Shown piece after piece: positions 1 to 10,738 of a stretch of DNA of 34,984 nucleotides. Numbering within the stretch: position 1 is the first letter of the stretch; the number at the start of each line of letters is the position of its first letter. A program made the translations under genes and the position numbers. Source of the stretch: Pseudomonadota bacterium (GTDB lineage Bacteria; Pseudomonadota; Gammaproteobacteria; Eutrophobiales; Eutrophobiaceae); NCBI GenBank assembly GCA_022574295.1, contig JACZSJ010000012.1:1-34984 (forward strand), written 5' to 3'. Under the pieces are notes generated by a model that saw only the letters and a program-made list of their open reading frames with translations, ran no database searches and was not told the origin of the DNA.

Positions 1-220
1 GATATTCTTCGCCAGCCGTGTCCTGCAATACATAGACAAGATCGTTGGGAACCTCGTCCAGGTAGTGTCCGAAATATTCAAAACCCTCTGGCGATCCATC
101 AAACAGGTACGAGCTACCGAGATTATTATTGACCCAGTGATAAACTGCCAGTTTATCTGAACTGACAAGCAGTGCTCTTCTTGTAGAAGAGCTAAATTTT
201 GATTTTAGTGATGAGATCAT
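1..220 (-). CDS. Partial CDS downstream of mshG, probable pilus-locus-linked hypothetical protein (C-terminus outside window)
   Basis: Open frame from ATG at 218-220 (minus) to the window edge: MISSLKSKFSSSTRRALLVSSDKLAVYHWVNNNLGSSYLFDGSPEGFEYFGHYLDEVPNDLVYVLQDTAGEEY. It overlaps the mshG 3' end and is absent from the ORF track because it has no stop in the window. Confidence 0.6.
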   Translation of the reverse strand, partial: MISSLKSKFSSSTRRALLVSSDKLAVYHWVNNNLGSSYLFDGSPEGFEYFGHYLDEVPNDLVYVLQDTAGEEY

Positions 221-1397
221 AAATTGGGCCTAGCACTGAAAACATCACCCAGGCAATAATACTCCCAAGAATCACCGTCATCCCTGGCTCAATCATCGTC
301 TGTAAACGCTCGATTGATTCTTTCACGTCCCGGGTATAAAAATAATTAATATTCTGCAGCGCAACCTCCAGTGCTCCAGTACTTTCACCAACACGTATCA
401 TTCTTAAAACCAAAGGTGGAAACAACTTGGCAGATTCAAAACTATTACTTAGCGTTACACCATCAGCAATCTGCACACCCACATGATGTACCGCTGCTTC
501 CATTGCCTTATTTCCAACAATCTTTTCTCCCGTCTTTATACAATCAACGATAGTGATTCCTGATGCATACATTATCGCAAAAAAACCCGCGAGTCTCGCC
601 AGCATTATTTTCCTGAGTATCGGCCCTACAAGCGGAATTTTAAGCTTGAATGCATCCACCTGGTAGTGAATTCTCGGACTGACTTTAATGCCGATAGACA
701 GCGCTACTACAAATATTGTTGGAATTCCAATTATCAGGTACCAGTAATGAACAAATGTATTCGACACATAAATAAGTACTTTTGTATGCACGGGGATCTC
801 CTGCCCCATGTTCCGAATAAAGCTTAATAATTCGGGGACCAGATAAATCATCAGAAAAAATATTACCCCTGTCACGACTGTACCAACAAAGAGTGGATAC
901 ATAAGCAATTTTTTTGTCATTGCTGCCTGCTCATCCTGCCATTTAAGGTTCTCACCTAATTCAAAAAATACAGTGCCAATTTCACCGGATTCCTCCCCTG
1001 CTTCTACCAGGGCCGTGAACACTTCAGAGAAAACCGATGGATAAGTACTCATGGCTTGTGAAAGTGTCTGGCCACCCTCAATCGCTTCATACATTGCTGA
1101 TAGCACTTCACGGAGTCTTGGGTTATCACTACTATCCCTGAGATCCGCAAGACTTTCTAATATTGGCACACCTGCCTTTGCTGTTTGTTCCAGATGGAAA
1201 CAAAGCGTAATCAGGTCTCTTCGCTTGACGCCACCGGCACTGGCTTTTAGTCCTGTCACCCCCAAATCCTTGCAGTTAACAAGATCAAGATCCATCTTTT
1301 GCAAACGCATTTCCAGATCAGCAACATTTACTGCGTCCATTCTGCCAGCATTTATTCTGCCTTTACTATCAATCCCTTTGTACCGAAAAGTATTCAT
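192..1397 (-). CDS. mshG: Type II secretion/type IV pilus inner membrane platform protein (GspF/PilC family), MshG-like
   Basis: 401 aa; GspF-domain features (LITLCFHLEQTAKAGVPILESL, GEESGEIGTVFFELGENLKWQ, second repeat FAIMYASGITIVDCI), adjacent to the MshE-like ATPase. Confidence 0.88.
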   Translation of the reverse strand: MNTFRYKGIDSKGRINAGRMDAVNVADLEMRLQKMDLDLVNCKDLGVTGLKASAGGVKRRDLITLCFHLEQTAKAGVPILESLADLRDSSDNPRLREVLSAMYEAIEGGQTLSQAMSTYPSVFSEVFTALVEAGEESGEIGTVFFELGENLKWQDEQAAMTKKLLMYPLFVGTVVTGVIFFLMIYLVPELLSFIRNMGQEIPVHTKVLIYVSNTFVHYWYLIIGIPTIFVVALSIGIKVSPRIHYQVDAFKLKIPLVGPILRKIMLARLAGFFAIMYASGITIVDCIKTGEKIVGNKAMEAAVHHVGVQIADGVTLSNSFESAKLFPPLVLRMIRVGESTGALEVALQNINYFYTRDVKESIERLQTMIEPGMTVILGSIIAWVMFSVLGPIYDLITKIKI

Positions 1398-1404
1398 GAC
1401 TTCA

Positions 1405-3120
1405 TCAAGACTGCTTTAACCTTGTGGAAAGATCAACCACTCTTGTTATTTCTTCAAGACTGGAAGTACCGTCGAGAACACGTTCCGTACCGACTTCGAT
1501 TAATCTTTTAAAACCTTTGGATAAGGCAATGCGTAGTAATTCACTCTGGCTCCCTTTTCTGGCAAGTACTTCATCCATATCACTGTCAAACGTCAGGATC
1601 TCTACCAGGGCCATCCTGCCTTTATAGCCCGCTCCATCACAGGCCTTACATCCTTTTGATCGATAGATGGGCTGCTGTCTATCTGTTGCCTTTAAACCAA
1701 GTAAAGTCCTTTCCATACTTCCGATTTCGTAAGACTCACGGCATTTCTCACACAGCTTTCTCGCCAGACGCTGAGCGATTACACCGATCAGGTTCCCTGC
1801 AAGAATTTCGGCTTTGACACCAATATCCAGCAATCTTGGTATGACACCGATAGCAGAATTTGTATGTAGTGTTGAAAAAACCTGGTGACCGGTCATTGCT
1901 GCACGTAATGCCATACTTGCTGTATCTTCGTCACGAATTTCTCCCACCAGAATAATATCCGGATCCTGGCGCATCAATGAACGGATGCCACTGGCAAAAT
2001 CCAGTCTTGAAGTTTCGCTGATTGATGTTTGCCGAATTAAATTTGTTGGATATTCCACCGGATCTTCGAGCGTCATGATGTTCACTGACTCGGTATTCAG
2101 ATAGTTTAATATTGAATAAAGTGTTGTTGTCTTACCACTGCCTGTGGGCCCGGTCACCAGGATGATCCCTTCCGGTCTTGCCACCATCAATCTTAATGAT
2201 TCCATCGCATCATCGCGTATTCCCAGTTGATCCAGGCTGACAATCCCCTTCTGCCTGTCAAGTACACGCAATACAATATTCTCACCATGTATAGTAGGTA
2301 ATGTCGATACGCGAAAATCAACCTGCCTGCCTGAGAAAGTAAGAGAAATACGGCCATCTTGTGGGGCACGTACTTCTGCAATATCCATTCCAGACATGAC
2401 CTTTACCCGGACAGCAATTGCCGACCAGTAGCTCTTATGTAGACTACGTATCTGTTTCAATACGCCATCGATTCGATAGCGAAACCTGAGGAACCCTTCT
2501 TCAGGTTCAAAATGTATATCGGAAGCACCACGCTTTACCGCATCTGACAATAATGCATTCACAAGACGTACCACCGGCTGACTGTATTCATCGCTTGTTG
2601 CATCAAGGCTTTGGTAATCTATCTCGCCTGTTTCAATCTCATGTAAAATACCATCAACAGATAGTTCGAATCCGTAAAACAGATCAATCGCTTTTTCTAT
2701 CTCTGCTTCACCGGCAAGTAACGGCATGATTTCAATATCCTGTCCAATCTGGGCAGCAATTTTATCAATCAGGACAACATTCAATGTGTCCGTCATGGCA
2801 ACAGTAAGCTCATTCACACTGCGATCAAAGGTCAATGGCAAGATACGTAATTGACGTGCCATCTCCTTCGAAATCAGGGAAATCGCATCACTGTCCGGGA
2901 TCGCCCGGTCAAGGTTGATACTTTCCTGGCCAATTGCACCACCAATCACATCACGAATGATTGATTCTGTTGCGAATCCAAGGCGCACCAGAATTTTGCC
3001 CAGCAACTCTTTGCTCTTTTTTTGCTCGGTCAGTGCAATCTCTATCTGATCATGTGTCGTGACACCCTGTTTAACGAGGATCTCACCTAACCGAAGCGCT
3101 TTACTATGCGAACCTGTCAC
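1405..3120 (-). CDS. mshE: GspE/PilB-family ATPase, MSHA biogenesis MshE-like
   Basis: 571 aa; Walker A GPTGSGKTTTLYSIL, LVGEIRDEDTA, STLHTN, CxxC-type zinc motif (CEKCRES...CKACDGAGYKGR), N-terminal MshEN-like domain. Confidence 0.92.
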   Translation of the reverse strand: MTGSHSKALRLGEILVKQGVTTHDQIEIALTEQKKSKELLGKILVRLGFATESIIRDVIGGAIGQESINLDRAIPDSDAISLISKEMARQLRILPLTFDRSVNELTVAMTDTLNVVLIDKIAAQIGQDIEIMPLLAGEAEIEKAIDLFYGFELSVDGILHEIETGEIDYQSLDATSDEYSQPVVRLVNALLSDAVKRGASDIHFEPEEGFLRFRYRIDGVLKQIRSLHKSYWSAIAVRVKVMSGMDIAEVRAPQDGRISLTFSGRQVDFRVSTLPTIHGENIVLRVLDRQKGIVSLDQLGIRDDAMESLRLMVARPEGIILVTGPTGSGKTTTLYSILNYLNTESVNIMTLEDPVEYPTNLIRQTSISETSRLDFASGIRSLMRQDPDIILVGEIRDEDTASMALRAAMTGHQVFSTLHTNSAIGVIPRLLDIGVKAEILAGNLIGVIAQRLARKLCEKCRESYEIGSMERTLLGLKATDRQQPIYRSKGCKACDGAGYKGRMALVEILTFDSDMDEVLARKGSQSELLRIALSKGFKRLIEVGTERVLDGTSSLEEITRVVDLSTRLKQS

Positions 3121-3135
3121 TATTTGTGCTTGTCT

Positions 3136-4839
3136 CTACTGTAAATCGGCCAAGCTAGACAATGCATTGATGCGGGAAATAATAACGGCCCTGTCAAAAC
3201 TGATGGAAGCAGAACCACCGCTAGATTGATTTGCCAGTTCCAGAGCTGCATTGTAATAATCGATTGCTGATTGCTGTTGACCAATATGGTCAAGGCTGAC
3301 TGCCAGGTTAAAAGCATAATCCGGGTTTGAAGTTTCTATGTTGTATGCATTAAAAAATGATTGCTGTGCCTCAGGCCATCTTGTCTGTACAGCATAAAGA
3401 CGTCCCAGTGAGTAATACAAAAAAGAATTATCTGGCTCTCTCTGGATAAATGTCTTGAGGATGCTTTCATTCCTCGCGTAATCCCCATCACGTTGATAAT
3501 TAATCAATGCTGCTTCAGCAACACTATCGCCGGGGTATAATCTCAATACTTCCAGGTAATTGTCATAGGCCTGGCGAAGTTGACCTTTGCGACTCAATAT
3601 CGCTGCAAGCCCGAGTAAAGCGTCTCGATTTTCAGGCAACTCTTTTAAAACGTTGCGATAACTTACCTCGGCTGAGTCATAGTCACCGACAAGATATTCC
3701 TGAAAGGCCTCATTAATCAATACACCGTGTTTATCGATGGATTTGCTACGACTGATTTTAATCAATCCTGGCTCAAGTATTATTTTTTCGGGTAATGTTT
3801 CAGCAATTGTTTCGACGACCACTGCTGCTGCATCACCAGTTACATCATCTTCTGATGGAGTCCAGATTTTTTCCTGATCCATTCCCTCCTTGACAATAAT
3901 TTCCCGACTACGCTCACCATCGGCAATGCCCTCCGCTGAAAATTCTGTCTGCCCTTCTCCAACAACCAATTCGTTTTCTTGCTCGATGACATCTGTAATC
4001 TCACCAGTGAACAAGCTGCTATCGACGTCCACACTTGACACCAATTCTTCAGGTAGCTCGATTATTAGTAAGGGCTCGGATTGACTTTCAATATCCCTGG
4101 CAACTAATGGGGACTTTATTGAGCGTTCAACCGGAACCGTGTAGTTAAATACAAATAATGATAACGAGACGGCAATGACAAGACACAGAACAGCAAAAAC
4201 ACCCCATTGCAAAACCTGATTACCGGGCTGAGAAGAAGATGCCGCAAATACCGTATGTGCAGCAACCGGTGTCGGACTGCCTCCCCCGATATCCTCTGCC
4301 AATTGTGCGGCAGAAACCGTTGCGCTGAAATATTCATCGCTCGCATCAGATAATGTCTCTGAGTCATACGGTTGCTCAGTCTGGAGGGTATCCTCTGCCT
4401 GATCCTCTGCCTGTTCAGCAGCCACCTCCTCGACTTGTAAATCATTCAGGGCAAATGTTTTATCCAGTTTTGGTGAGTGTTCGGATTCAGCGCTTTCACT
4501 GATTTTCAATTCAGTTTCGTCGGTTGTTGATAACTTACCATTAACTTCAATATTTTCACGGGTTAACTGCGGATCTGTCACTGGAGACAATGACAAGCCT
4601 TCTATTTCAGCCGTAGCATCCGGGGCTGACTCGCTAGTGGGCCGGGCTGAATCAACTGAATCATCCTCAATGCTTAACTCTTGCGTCAGTGTTCTGCCAT
4701 CCAGAGAATGATCCTGGTCTTGTTCCCGAGACTGTTCCTGAGACTGTTCCTGAGATTGTTCCTGCGCCTCCCTCAAGCGCTTCGCCGCCGCCTTTTTCTC
4801 CTGCTCCGCCTTTTTCAAGGCGTCCATCAACAGGCTCAC
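3136..4839 (-). CDS. mshN: TPR-containing MSHA biogenesis protein MshN-like
   Basis: 567 aa; N-terminal MSLLMDALKKAEQEKKAAAKRLREA motif, single TM segment, C-terminal TPR repeats; sits between the secretin and the ATPase. Confidence 0.75.
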   Translation of the reverse strand: MSLLMDALKKAEQEKKAAAKRLREAQEQSQEQSQEQSREQDQDHSLDGRTLTQELSIEDDSVDSARPTSESAPDATAEIEGLSLSPVTDPQLTRENIEVNGKLSTTDETELKISESAESEHSPKLDKTFALNDLQVEEVAAEQAEDQAEDTLQTEQPYDSETLSDASDEYFSATVSAAQLAEDIGGGSPTPVAAHTVFAASSSQPGNQVLQWGVFAVLCLVIAVSLSLFVFNYTVPVERSIKSPLVARDIESQSEPLLIIELPEELVSSVDVDSSLFTGEITDVIEQENELVVGEGQTEFSAEGIADGERSREIIVKEGMDQEKIWTPSEDDVTGDAAAVVVETIAETLPEKIILEPGLIKISRSKSIDKHGVLINEAFQEYLVGDYDSAEVSYRNVLKELPENRDALLGLAAILSRKGQLRQAYDNYLEVLRLYPGDSVAEAALINYQRDGDYARNESILKTFIQREPDNSFLYYSLGRLYAVQTRWPEAQQSFFNAYNIETSNPDYAFNLAVSLDHIGQQQSAIDYYNAALELANQSSGGSASISFDRAVIISRINALSSLADLQ

Positions 4840-6503
4840 AAGCCACCTTCTCCTTGCTCTAAGTTACTGCTCAATGGATGATAATCTTTGGATAGATATT
4901 TTTTGTACTCTTGTAAATCACCCTCGAGACTGGGGTTTCGAATAATTGTCGGCCGCAGGAAGATAACCAGTTCTGTTTTAGTGTATTGTGCAGAAGTTGA
5001 TTTGAACAGATTACCGAAAAAACCCAGATCTTTAACACCTGGAAGTCCGGCATCGTTATCCCGTGTTGAATCTTGCATCAACCCACCTAATACCCCTATC
5101 TGCCCATCATTCAGCTTTAATACGGATTCCATTTCCCTGACAGCAATTTCTGGCACCGGGTTTGTTACTGTTGTTACCAAACCAGTCACTGGATTCGTAA
5201 CAAAAAGATTTGGATTTGGATCATTTACAAATCGAAGGACTCTTGAGATCGTTGGCCGCACATTTAACGATATCTCCCCATTCTCACTAATTTGTGGTGT
5301 CAGCGACATGACAATACCAACAGGAACTGTCTTAACAGTTGTATCTATCGTCGTTATCGCTGCACCACCCAGTGTACCCGGGGTAGTTTCTGCATCTATC
5401 TCAAAATAAACAATATTATCAACAACCTTCAACAAAGCAGTGTGGTTATTCAAGACCATGATCTGTGGGCTGGATAAAATTTTGGTATCTCCAAATTCAT
5501 CCAATAGGGTTATTGTTGCCGTTAAACTTCTCTCACTTGTAGGTTTATCATCAACTCGTGCTTGTAACACAAATGAACTCAATACGGCGGGGACAAGAGG
5601 CACACCCGCCAATGTCGTCGAAATTAAATCAATGCCGGTAAGATTTCGATCTATAAATGACCAATCAATTCCTGCCTGATAATCTTGATTTAGTGTTACT
5701 TCAACAATGGTTGTCTGGATAAGTACCTGGCGTTTTGCGCTGACAAGCACCTGGTCGATAAAAGATTGTATCTGTTCATGTTGCGAAGCCGTAGCTCTGA
5801 CAGTGAGAATACCTGATTCAGGATTAGGGATGACTGTTGTGGTGACCGGTACTTGTCCACCGGAGACACCCGTTGTTTCTTCTCCTAATATTGCCGAAAT
5901 ATTAGACACCAGCCTGGCCCAGAAGTAATGGGCTGAATTTGTACTTACATCAGTCGTTGAAGTATTCCCGCCACCACCAGTGGACTCAACATCGCCACCA
6001 CTGGTTGAAGCAATTTGGGTTGAGACAGTATTGGTACTTGTCGTGTTCCGGGATAGATTAACGTAGTCAATGGTATACGTTCTCAAAAATGGATTGTCTG
6101 GTTGAATATAAAGGTTGTCTCCAGATGATTCATACCTCAAATCTACCTGACGCGCGATGCGATCAAGGATTTGAGGAAATGTTTGGTCAATCGCATTAAT
6201 CGTCACCACACCTTCAATCGCCGGATGAATATCGACATTGATCTGGGCATCTCGGGCCAGGGCGAACAACAATTCCTTAACCGGCACTTCATTGACCACA
6301 ACCGTGTATTTTTCAAGTTCGACTGCGGGTGCGGGTGCGGCTAGAATTGGTGCCTGCGTGACCAGCTCCGGGATTTCTCCAGCAGCCTTAGTTTCTGCAT
6401 CAATATGTCCAGATGAGGGAACAAATGGTTTAGGTTCGATTTCTGCACAAGCTGTCAGAAATGAAACCAGAATGATGCTACTGATTAATATAAATTTTCT
6501 CAT
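4836..6503 (-). CDS. mshL: MSHA-type pilus secretin (MshL-like)
   Basis: 555 aa; lipoprotein-type signal (ISSIILVSFLTACAE), STN-like domain, secretin signatures (VPVGIVMSLTPQISENGEISLNVRPTISR, GQIGVLGGLMQDSTRDNDAGLPGVKDLGFFGNLFKS). Confidence 0.9.
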   Translation of the reverse strand: MRKFILISSIILVSFLTACAEIEPKPFVPSSGHIDAETKAAGEIPELVTQAPILAAPAPAVELEKYTVVVNEVPVKELLFALARDAQINVDIHPAIEGVVTINAIDQTFPQILDRIARQVDLRYESSGDNLYIQPDNPFLRTYTIDYVNLSRNTTSTNTVSTQIASTSGGDVESTGGGGNTSTTDVSTNSAHYFWARLVSNISAILGEETTGVSGGQVPVTTTVIPNPESGILTVRATASQHEQIQSFIDQVLVSAKRQVLIQTTIVEVTLNQDYQAGIDWSFIDRNLTGIDLISTTLAGVPLVPAVLSSFVLQARVDDKPTSERSLTATITLLDEFGDTKILSSPQIMVLNNHTALLKVVDNIVYFEIDAETTPGTLGGAAITTIDTTVKTVPVGIVMSLTPQISENGEISLNVRPTISRVLRFVNDPNPNLFVTNPVTGLVTTVTNPVPEIAVREMESVLKLNDGQIGVLGGLMQDSTRDNDAGLPGVKDLGFFGNLFKSTSAQYTKTELVIFLRPTIIRNPSLEGDLQEYKKYLSKDYHPLSSNLEQGEGGL

Positions 6504-6603
6504 GCTTTATTGTCCACGATCTCAGCAAAAATACAGACTTGTACCTAGTATAAACCAAAAGATTATAATATTTCTATAACTACTTAATATTAAATAGATT
6601 TTC

Positions 6604-8022
6604 TCAATTCATTCTTGGTCTGTATATGAAGGATGCGCATTTTTCACATACTCGCCCTGATGTGACCTCCAATTTAACCTCCGGGGGAATCTCCAGCAAT
6701 TGTTGTTTAAAACGTTCGAACTCCCTGTCGGTCAAGCCAATCGCGATGGGCCCTGACAGCGCCAATGATACTTCTTCTTCCGCTACGTTGATACTTTCTG
6801 CCGCGCTCTGGTGCTGAAACAACGTGTCTACGCTGGACAGTGGTTTGATTTCACTAATCATTTTCAATCCGCCTTGGTCGAATTTACCCAGACCCGATAT
6901 GCCCAGCTCCAGTAATTGACTGCCTTCGAACCCCGCAACGACTAATTGACCTTCTTGCGCTATCTCATCAGTGGACAGACTCTCACCATCCTGAGGCAAA
7001 TATATTGTTTCAGCCTGTACTTCTTGAGGCCTGTTTTCTGACATTTGTCCTTTAACAACCTGAGCATTGCCTGACTTTGCATTGGTATCAAATGCACTCT
7101 GAATAGCATGTATTCCCTGATTGATTTTTCCCGGAAAAACCAGGCTTCCAAATAACACCAGCAGTATTAAGGCAGTTGTGGCGGCCAGAGCAGGTGTCAG
7201 AATTGATCTATTTTTAATAAATTCACTATCTCGTGCCGCTAATTTTACATGACTCGATGTCACCTGATGGGTGTTCCCTGCATAAGCCGCAAGCAAAGAC
7301 TTGTCCGCAAGGATATTAATCCGCCTGATCAAACCTTTTGAATATTTGGTGATGGCCCTGACTGCGGATGTTGAGAAAACATCGGCCGAACGATAACCGC
7401 ATGTCCGCAGGCGTGAATTCAAATAATCCTTAACATCATTTGTCTTAAATGGTGTTAATTGAAAACTGTAGGTAATTCTTTCTTTGAGCTGCCTGATCTC
7501 TCGTGTCGAAATCATCTGGTCGAGTTCAGGTTGGCCAAACAGTACAATCTGTAACAACTTGTGCTGGCTGGTCTCCAGATTACTGAGCAAGCGGATTTCC
7601 TCCAGTGTAGCAATGGGCATTCCCTGTGCTTCCTCGACAAACACGACTATCTGTTTATTTTCAGCATGTCTTTCGAGTAAATATTTTTGCAATTCATTCA
7701 TCACTTTCAAGCGATTGTCTTTTTCTGTGACATTCAGTTTCAGTTCAAAAGCAATCGCATGCAGGATATTCTCTGGAGACAGACTGGGGTTGGCGAGATA
7801 AACGATTTCGACATTGTCAGGTAACTCAACTTCCAGCATCCTGCAAAGCATGGTTTTCCCGGCACCCACTTCACCAACGACTTTGACAATACCTTCGCCC
7901 TGTGTGACGGCATAAATGAGTGCCTGAAGTACAGCACCACGGTTTCCACCCGGGAAAAACAGGCTGGTATCCGGCGTAATTTTGAAGGGCGGCTGTTTCA
8001 GGCCAAAATATTCGTAGTACAC
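6604..8022 (-). CDS. mshM: AAA ATPase, ExeA/MshM-like
   Basis: 472 aa; MYYEYFGLKQPPFKITPDTSLFFPGG and Walker A VGEVGAGKTMLCRML; GTG start immediately after the upstream TAA. Confidence 0.85.
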   Translation of the reverse strand: MYYEYFGLKQPPFKITPDTSLFFPGGNRGAVLQALIYAVTQGEGIVKVVGEVGAGKTMLCRMLEVELPDNVEIVYLANPSLSPENILHAIAFELKLNVTEKDNRLKVMNELQKYLLERHAENKQIVVFVEEAQGMPIATLEEIRLLSNLETSQHKLLQIVLFGQPELDQMISTREIRQLKERITYSFQLTPFKTNDVKDYLNSRLRTCGYRSADVFSTSAVRAITKYSKGLIRRINILADKSLLAAYAGNTHQVTSSHVKLAARDSEFIKNRSILTPALAATTALILLVLFGSLVFPGKINQGIHAIQSAFDTNAKSGNAQVVKGQMSENRPQEVQAETIYLPQDGESLSTDEIAQEGQLVVAGFEGSQLLELGISGLGKFDQGGLKMISEIKPLSSVDTLFQHQSAAESINVAEEEVSLALSGPIAIGLTDREFERFKQQLLEIPPEVKLEVTSGRVCEKCASFIYRPRMN

Positions 8023-9552
8023 TTAGTATGTTGCCTCGTCGTCGATCCCCAGTCGCTGCATCCTGCTGTAAAGTGTCGTGCGATTTATCCCAAGCCGTCG
8101 CGCGGCCTTGCTCAAGTTGCCTCCGCTTAGTCGCATCGCTCCAAGAATATACTTCTTCTCACGTTCGCTCAGTACCTCATCCAGTTGAAAAGAATTGTCT
8201 GATAATGCCTGTTCGATACGTGTTTGCTCATTGTTTACATCTGCACTGGGCATTATCAGGATATTTTCTTCTAACTCGGCCTGCAGCTGTTTAACATCGA
8301 CTTTTTTACCCGGATACTTTGCCCCCAATCGAATGACGATATTACGCAGTTCCCTGACATTCCCCGGGAATGAATATCCCACCAGTAACTTCTCAGCAGC
8401 AGATGTTAACGAGAATGAATCAGCACCTGTCGAGTAGAGTTTACGAAAATGACTTAATAAAAGCAGACAGTCCCTTTCTCTTTCCCTCAGGGGCGGGACA
8501 TTCACGGTCAGAACACTGATCCGATGATATAAATCCTGACGAAACTCACCTGCGCGAACTGCCTCTTTCAGGTCTTTGTTTGACGCAGCAATAATTCTCG
8601 CCCTGGATACTCTGGTACTGGTTTCACCCAAACGATAATACTCACCATTCTCCAGCACCCTTAATAGTTTTGCTTGAAGATTCAGAGGCAGCTCACCAAT
8701 CTCATCCAGAAATAAACTGCCTTCTCCTGCATCTTCAAAAAATCCCGCCCGGTTTGTGGTCGCGCCTGTGAAGGCTCCCTTCACATAACCAAACAGCTGT
8801 GCTTCCAGTAATTCAGCGGTGAATGCCGCGCAGTTGATGATTAGAAAAGGTGCTTCAGAACGCGCACTATTTTTATGTGTGTATTGTGCTACGAGTTCCT
8901 TGCCGCTACCCGATTCCCCCTCAATAAGGACCGGGAAAGGTGTGTCAGAAAACTGATCAATCAATTGGTGTAATGTCACTATCGCGGGACTTTCACCAAG
9001 CAAACCGCTCTCACTTTGGCTCTGTTCATCTTCTGTCAACTCTGCTTCAAGCATCATCATCTGATGATTTAGTCTTGCCCGTAATAAATTGACATCGCAA
9101 GGTTTGGACACAAAGTCGACAGCACCAAGCGTCAGTGCGTGCCGTATATTAGCTTTTTCGCTCTGCCCGGAGAGAACGAGGATTTTCATATTGTAATTGA
9201 AGGCCTGTAATTCATCGATTAATGCAAAACCTTCGTCAGGTAAATGTTGTGCAGGAGGCAGGCCCAGATCAACCAATGCCAGAGAGGGAGTTTCAGTCAT
9301 TTTTTGCAGGAGAGATTTCGCCTGTGCACGACTTTCAGCGACGACTACCTGATAGTCTTCCTCAAGTGCAAGCGCCAGGGATTCTGCTATCAGCGGATCA
9401 TCATCAACCAGGAGTAACAGGGGTTTATGCCCCGTGACCTGATCTACCATTTTTTCCTGATCTAAGTGGGCAGTGCTTTTTTTTGCCAAAACGCTTCCCC
9501 TCTGCGGGATTCGAGTAGACTTGAACATACAGGCTTGGCCATATTTCGGCAA
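8023..9552 (-). CDS. Sigma-54-dependent response regulator (receiver + AAA+ + Fis-type HTH)
   Basis: LLLVDDDPLIAESLALAL...LVDLGLPP receiver; GESGSGKE Walker A, GAFTGA loop, LFLDEIGELP; C-terminal LSKAARRLGINRTTLYSRMQRLGI. The true start may lie downstream of the annotated one. Confidence 0.9.
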   Translation of the reverse strand: MPKYGQACMFKSTRIPQRGSVLAKKSTAHLDQEKMVDQVTGHKPLLLLVDDDPLIAESLALALEEDYQVVVAESRAQAKSLLQKMTETPSLALVDLGLPPAQHLPDEGFALIDELQAFNYNMKILVLSGQSEKANIRHALTLGAVDFVSKPCDVNLLRARLNHQMMMLEAELTEDEQSQSESGLLGESPAIVTLHQLIDQFSDTPFPVLIEGESGSGKELVAQYTHKNSARSEAPFLIINCAAFTAELLEAQLFGYVKGAFTGATTNRAGFFEDAGEGSLFLDEIGELPLNLQAKLLRVLENGEYYRLGETSTRVSRARIIAASNKDLKEAVRAGEFRQDLYHRISVLTVNVPPLRERERDCLLLLSHFRKLYSTGADSFSLTSAAEKLLVGYSFPGNVRELRNIVIRLGAKYPGKKVDVKQLQAELEENILIMPSADVNNEQTRIEQALSDNSFQLDEVLSEREKKYILGAMRLSGGNLSKAARRLGINRTTLYSRMQRLGIDDEATY

Positions 9553-9590
9553 GCCTGAACGTTTATATAACCTTCATTAAATCATCACTT

Positions 9591-10463
9591 CTAATCCTGA
9601 TTTCGATTAATGTCGCTCAGGTTCAGGTTGTTCCAGATTGTTTCCACTGCCGTAGATTGATTCATGGTATAAAAATGAATCCCGGGTGCACCATTTGACA
9701 ACAAGTGGTCACACAGCTCCGTGGTCACATCAATACCAAATTCACGTATCGCCTTTCTGTCATCACCAAATTCCTGTAATCGTTTTAAAATCCAGCGCGG
9801 AATCTCGGCACCACAGGCGTCAGAGAAACGACATAACTGCGTGCATGTCACAATTGGCATGATGCCAGGGACGATCGGAACATCCATCCCCATTTTTTCA
9901 CAACTATCGATAAACCGATAATAAGCATCTGGGTTATAAAAATATTGGGTAATGCCCGCATCTGCTCCCACATCTATCTTATGTTTGAAATTCTCAATAT
10001 CTTTTTGCGCGCTCAGGGCCTGTGGATGAAACTCGGGATAGGCCGCGACTTCAATATGAAAATGATCGCCGGTTTCCTTGCGGATAAATTCTACCAATTC
10101 ACTGGCATAACGCAGGGGTCCACCACCTATAGAACCCGATGGCAAATCTCCTCGTAGGGCAACGACTTTATTTATCCCCGCATCCATGTAAGTTTTAAGA
10201 ACATTCTGAATCTCTTCTGCGGTACTGCCAATGCAGGAAACATGTGGCACACCATCAATACCTGTCTTTTGGTAGATATCCATGACTGTTTCAAAGGTAC
10301 GCTCGCGCGTACTGCCGCCAGCGCCAAAGGTCACCGAAAAGAAATCAGGCTTAAGCCTGGCCAAATGTTCCTGAGTCGTCTGTAGCTTCCCCACTGCTTC
10401 AAGCGTCTTCGGTGGGAAAAATTCAAAGCTGAATTTTTTTGTAAATTTATTTTGTGATTCCAT
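9591..10463 (-). CDS. metF: Methylenetetrahydrofolate reductase
   Basis: 290 aa; FSFEFFPPKT, FSVTFGAGGSTRERT, ALRGDLP, EVAAYPEFHP, GITQYFYN. Confidence 0.96.
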   Translation of the reverse strand: MESQNKFTKKFSFEFFPPKTLEAVGKLQTTQEHLARLKPDFFSVTFGAGGSTRERTFETVMDIYQKTGIDGVPHVSCIGSTAEEIQNVLKTYMDAGINKVVALRGDLPSGSIGGGPLRYASELVEFIRKETGDHFHIEVAAYPEFHPQALSAQKDIENFKHKIDVGADAGITQYFYNPDAYYRFIDSCEKMGMDVPIVPGIMPIVTCTQLCRFSDACGAEIPRWILKRLQEFGDDRKAIREFGIDVTTELCDHLLSNGAPGIHFYTMNQSTAVETIWNNLNLSDINRNQD

Positions 10464-10518
10464 AATTTAAAATCTCGTGAAAAGTTAAAAGTGAAAGGTG
10501 AAAAATTATTGCCAAAAT

Positions 10519-10655
10519 TAAGGAACCTATTGATTAAGTTGACTTTGTCATTTCGAGCACAGCGAGAAATCTTATAATTAGCTGGTTTTATTTGACTTTT
10601 TAAACACAGATTTCTCCCGTTGGTCGAAATGACAACTTAATTACAGGTACCTTAA
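10519..10655. repeat. MITE-like inverted-repeat element (tgtcatttcgag... family)
   Basis: Inner arms TCATTTCGA...GAGAAATCT / AGATTTCTC...TCGAAATGA; outer imperfect arms aaggaacctattgattaagttg / caacttaattacaggtacctt. Confidence 0.6.
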
Positions 10656-10738
10656 TAATCTCGACACTTCAAATTTCACGCTTCACCCACAACGTTTTTA
10701 ATTTCTTAAGTTTAATTCCCCACTGCTTACAATATGTT

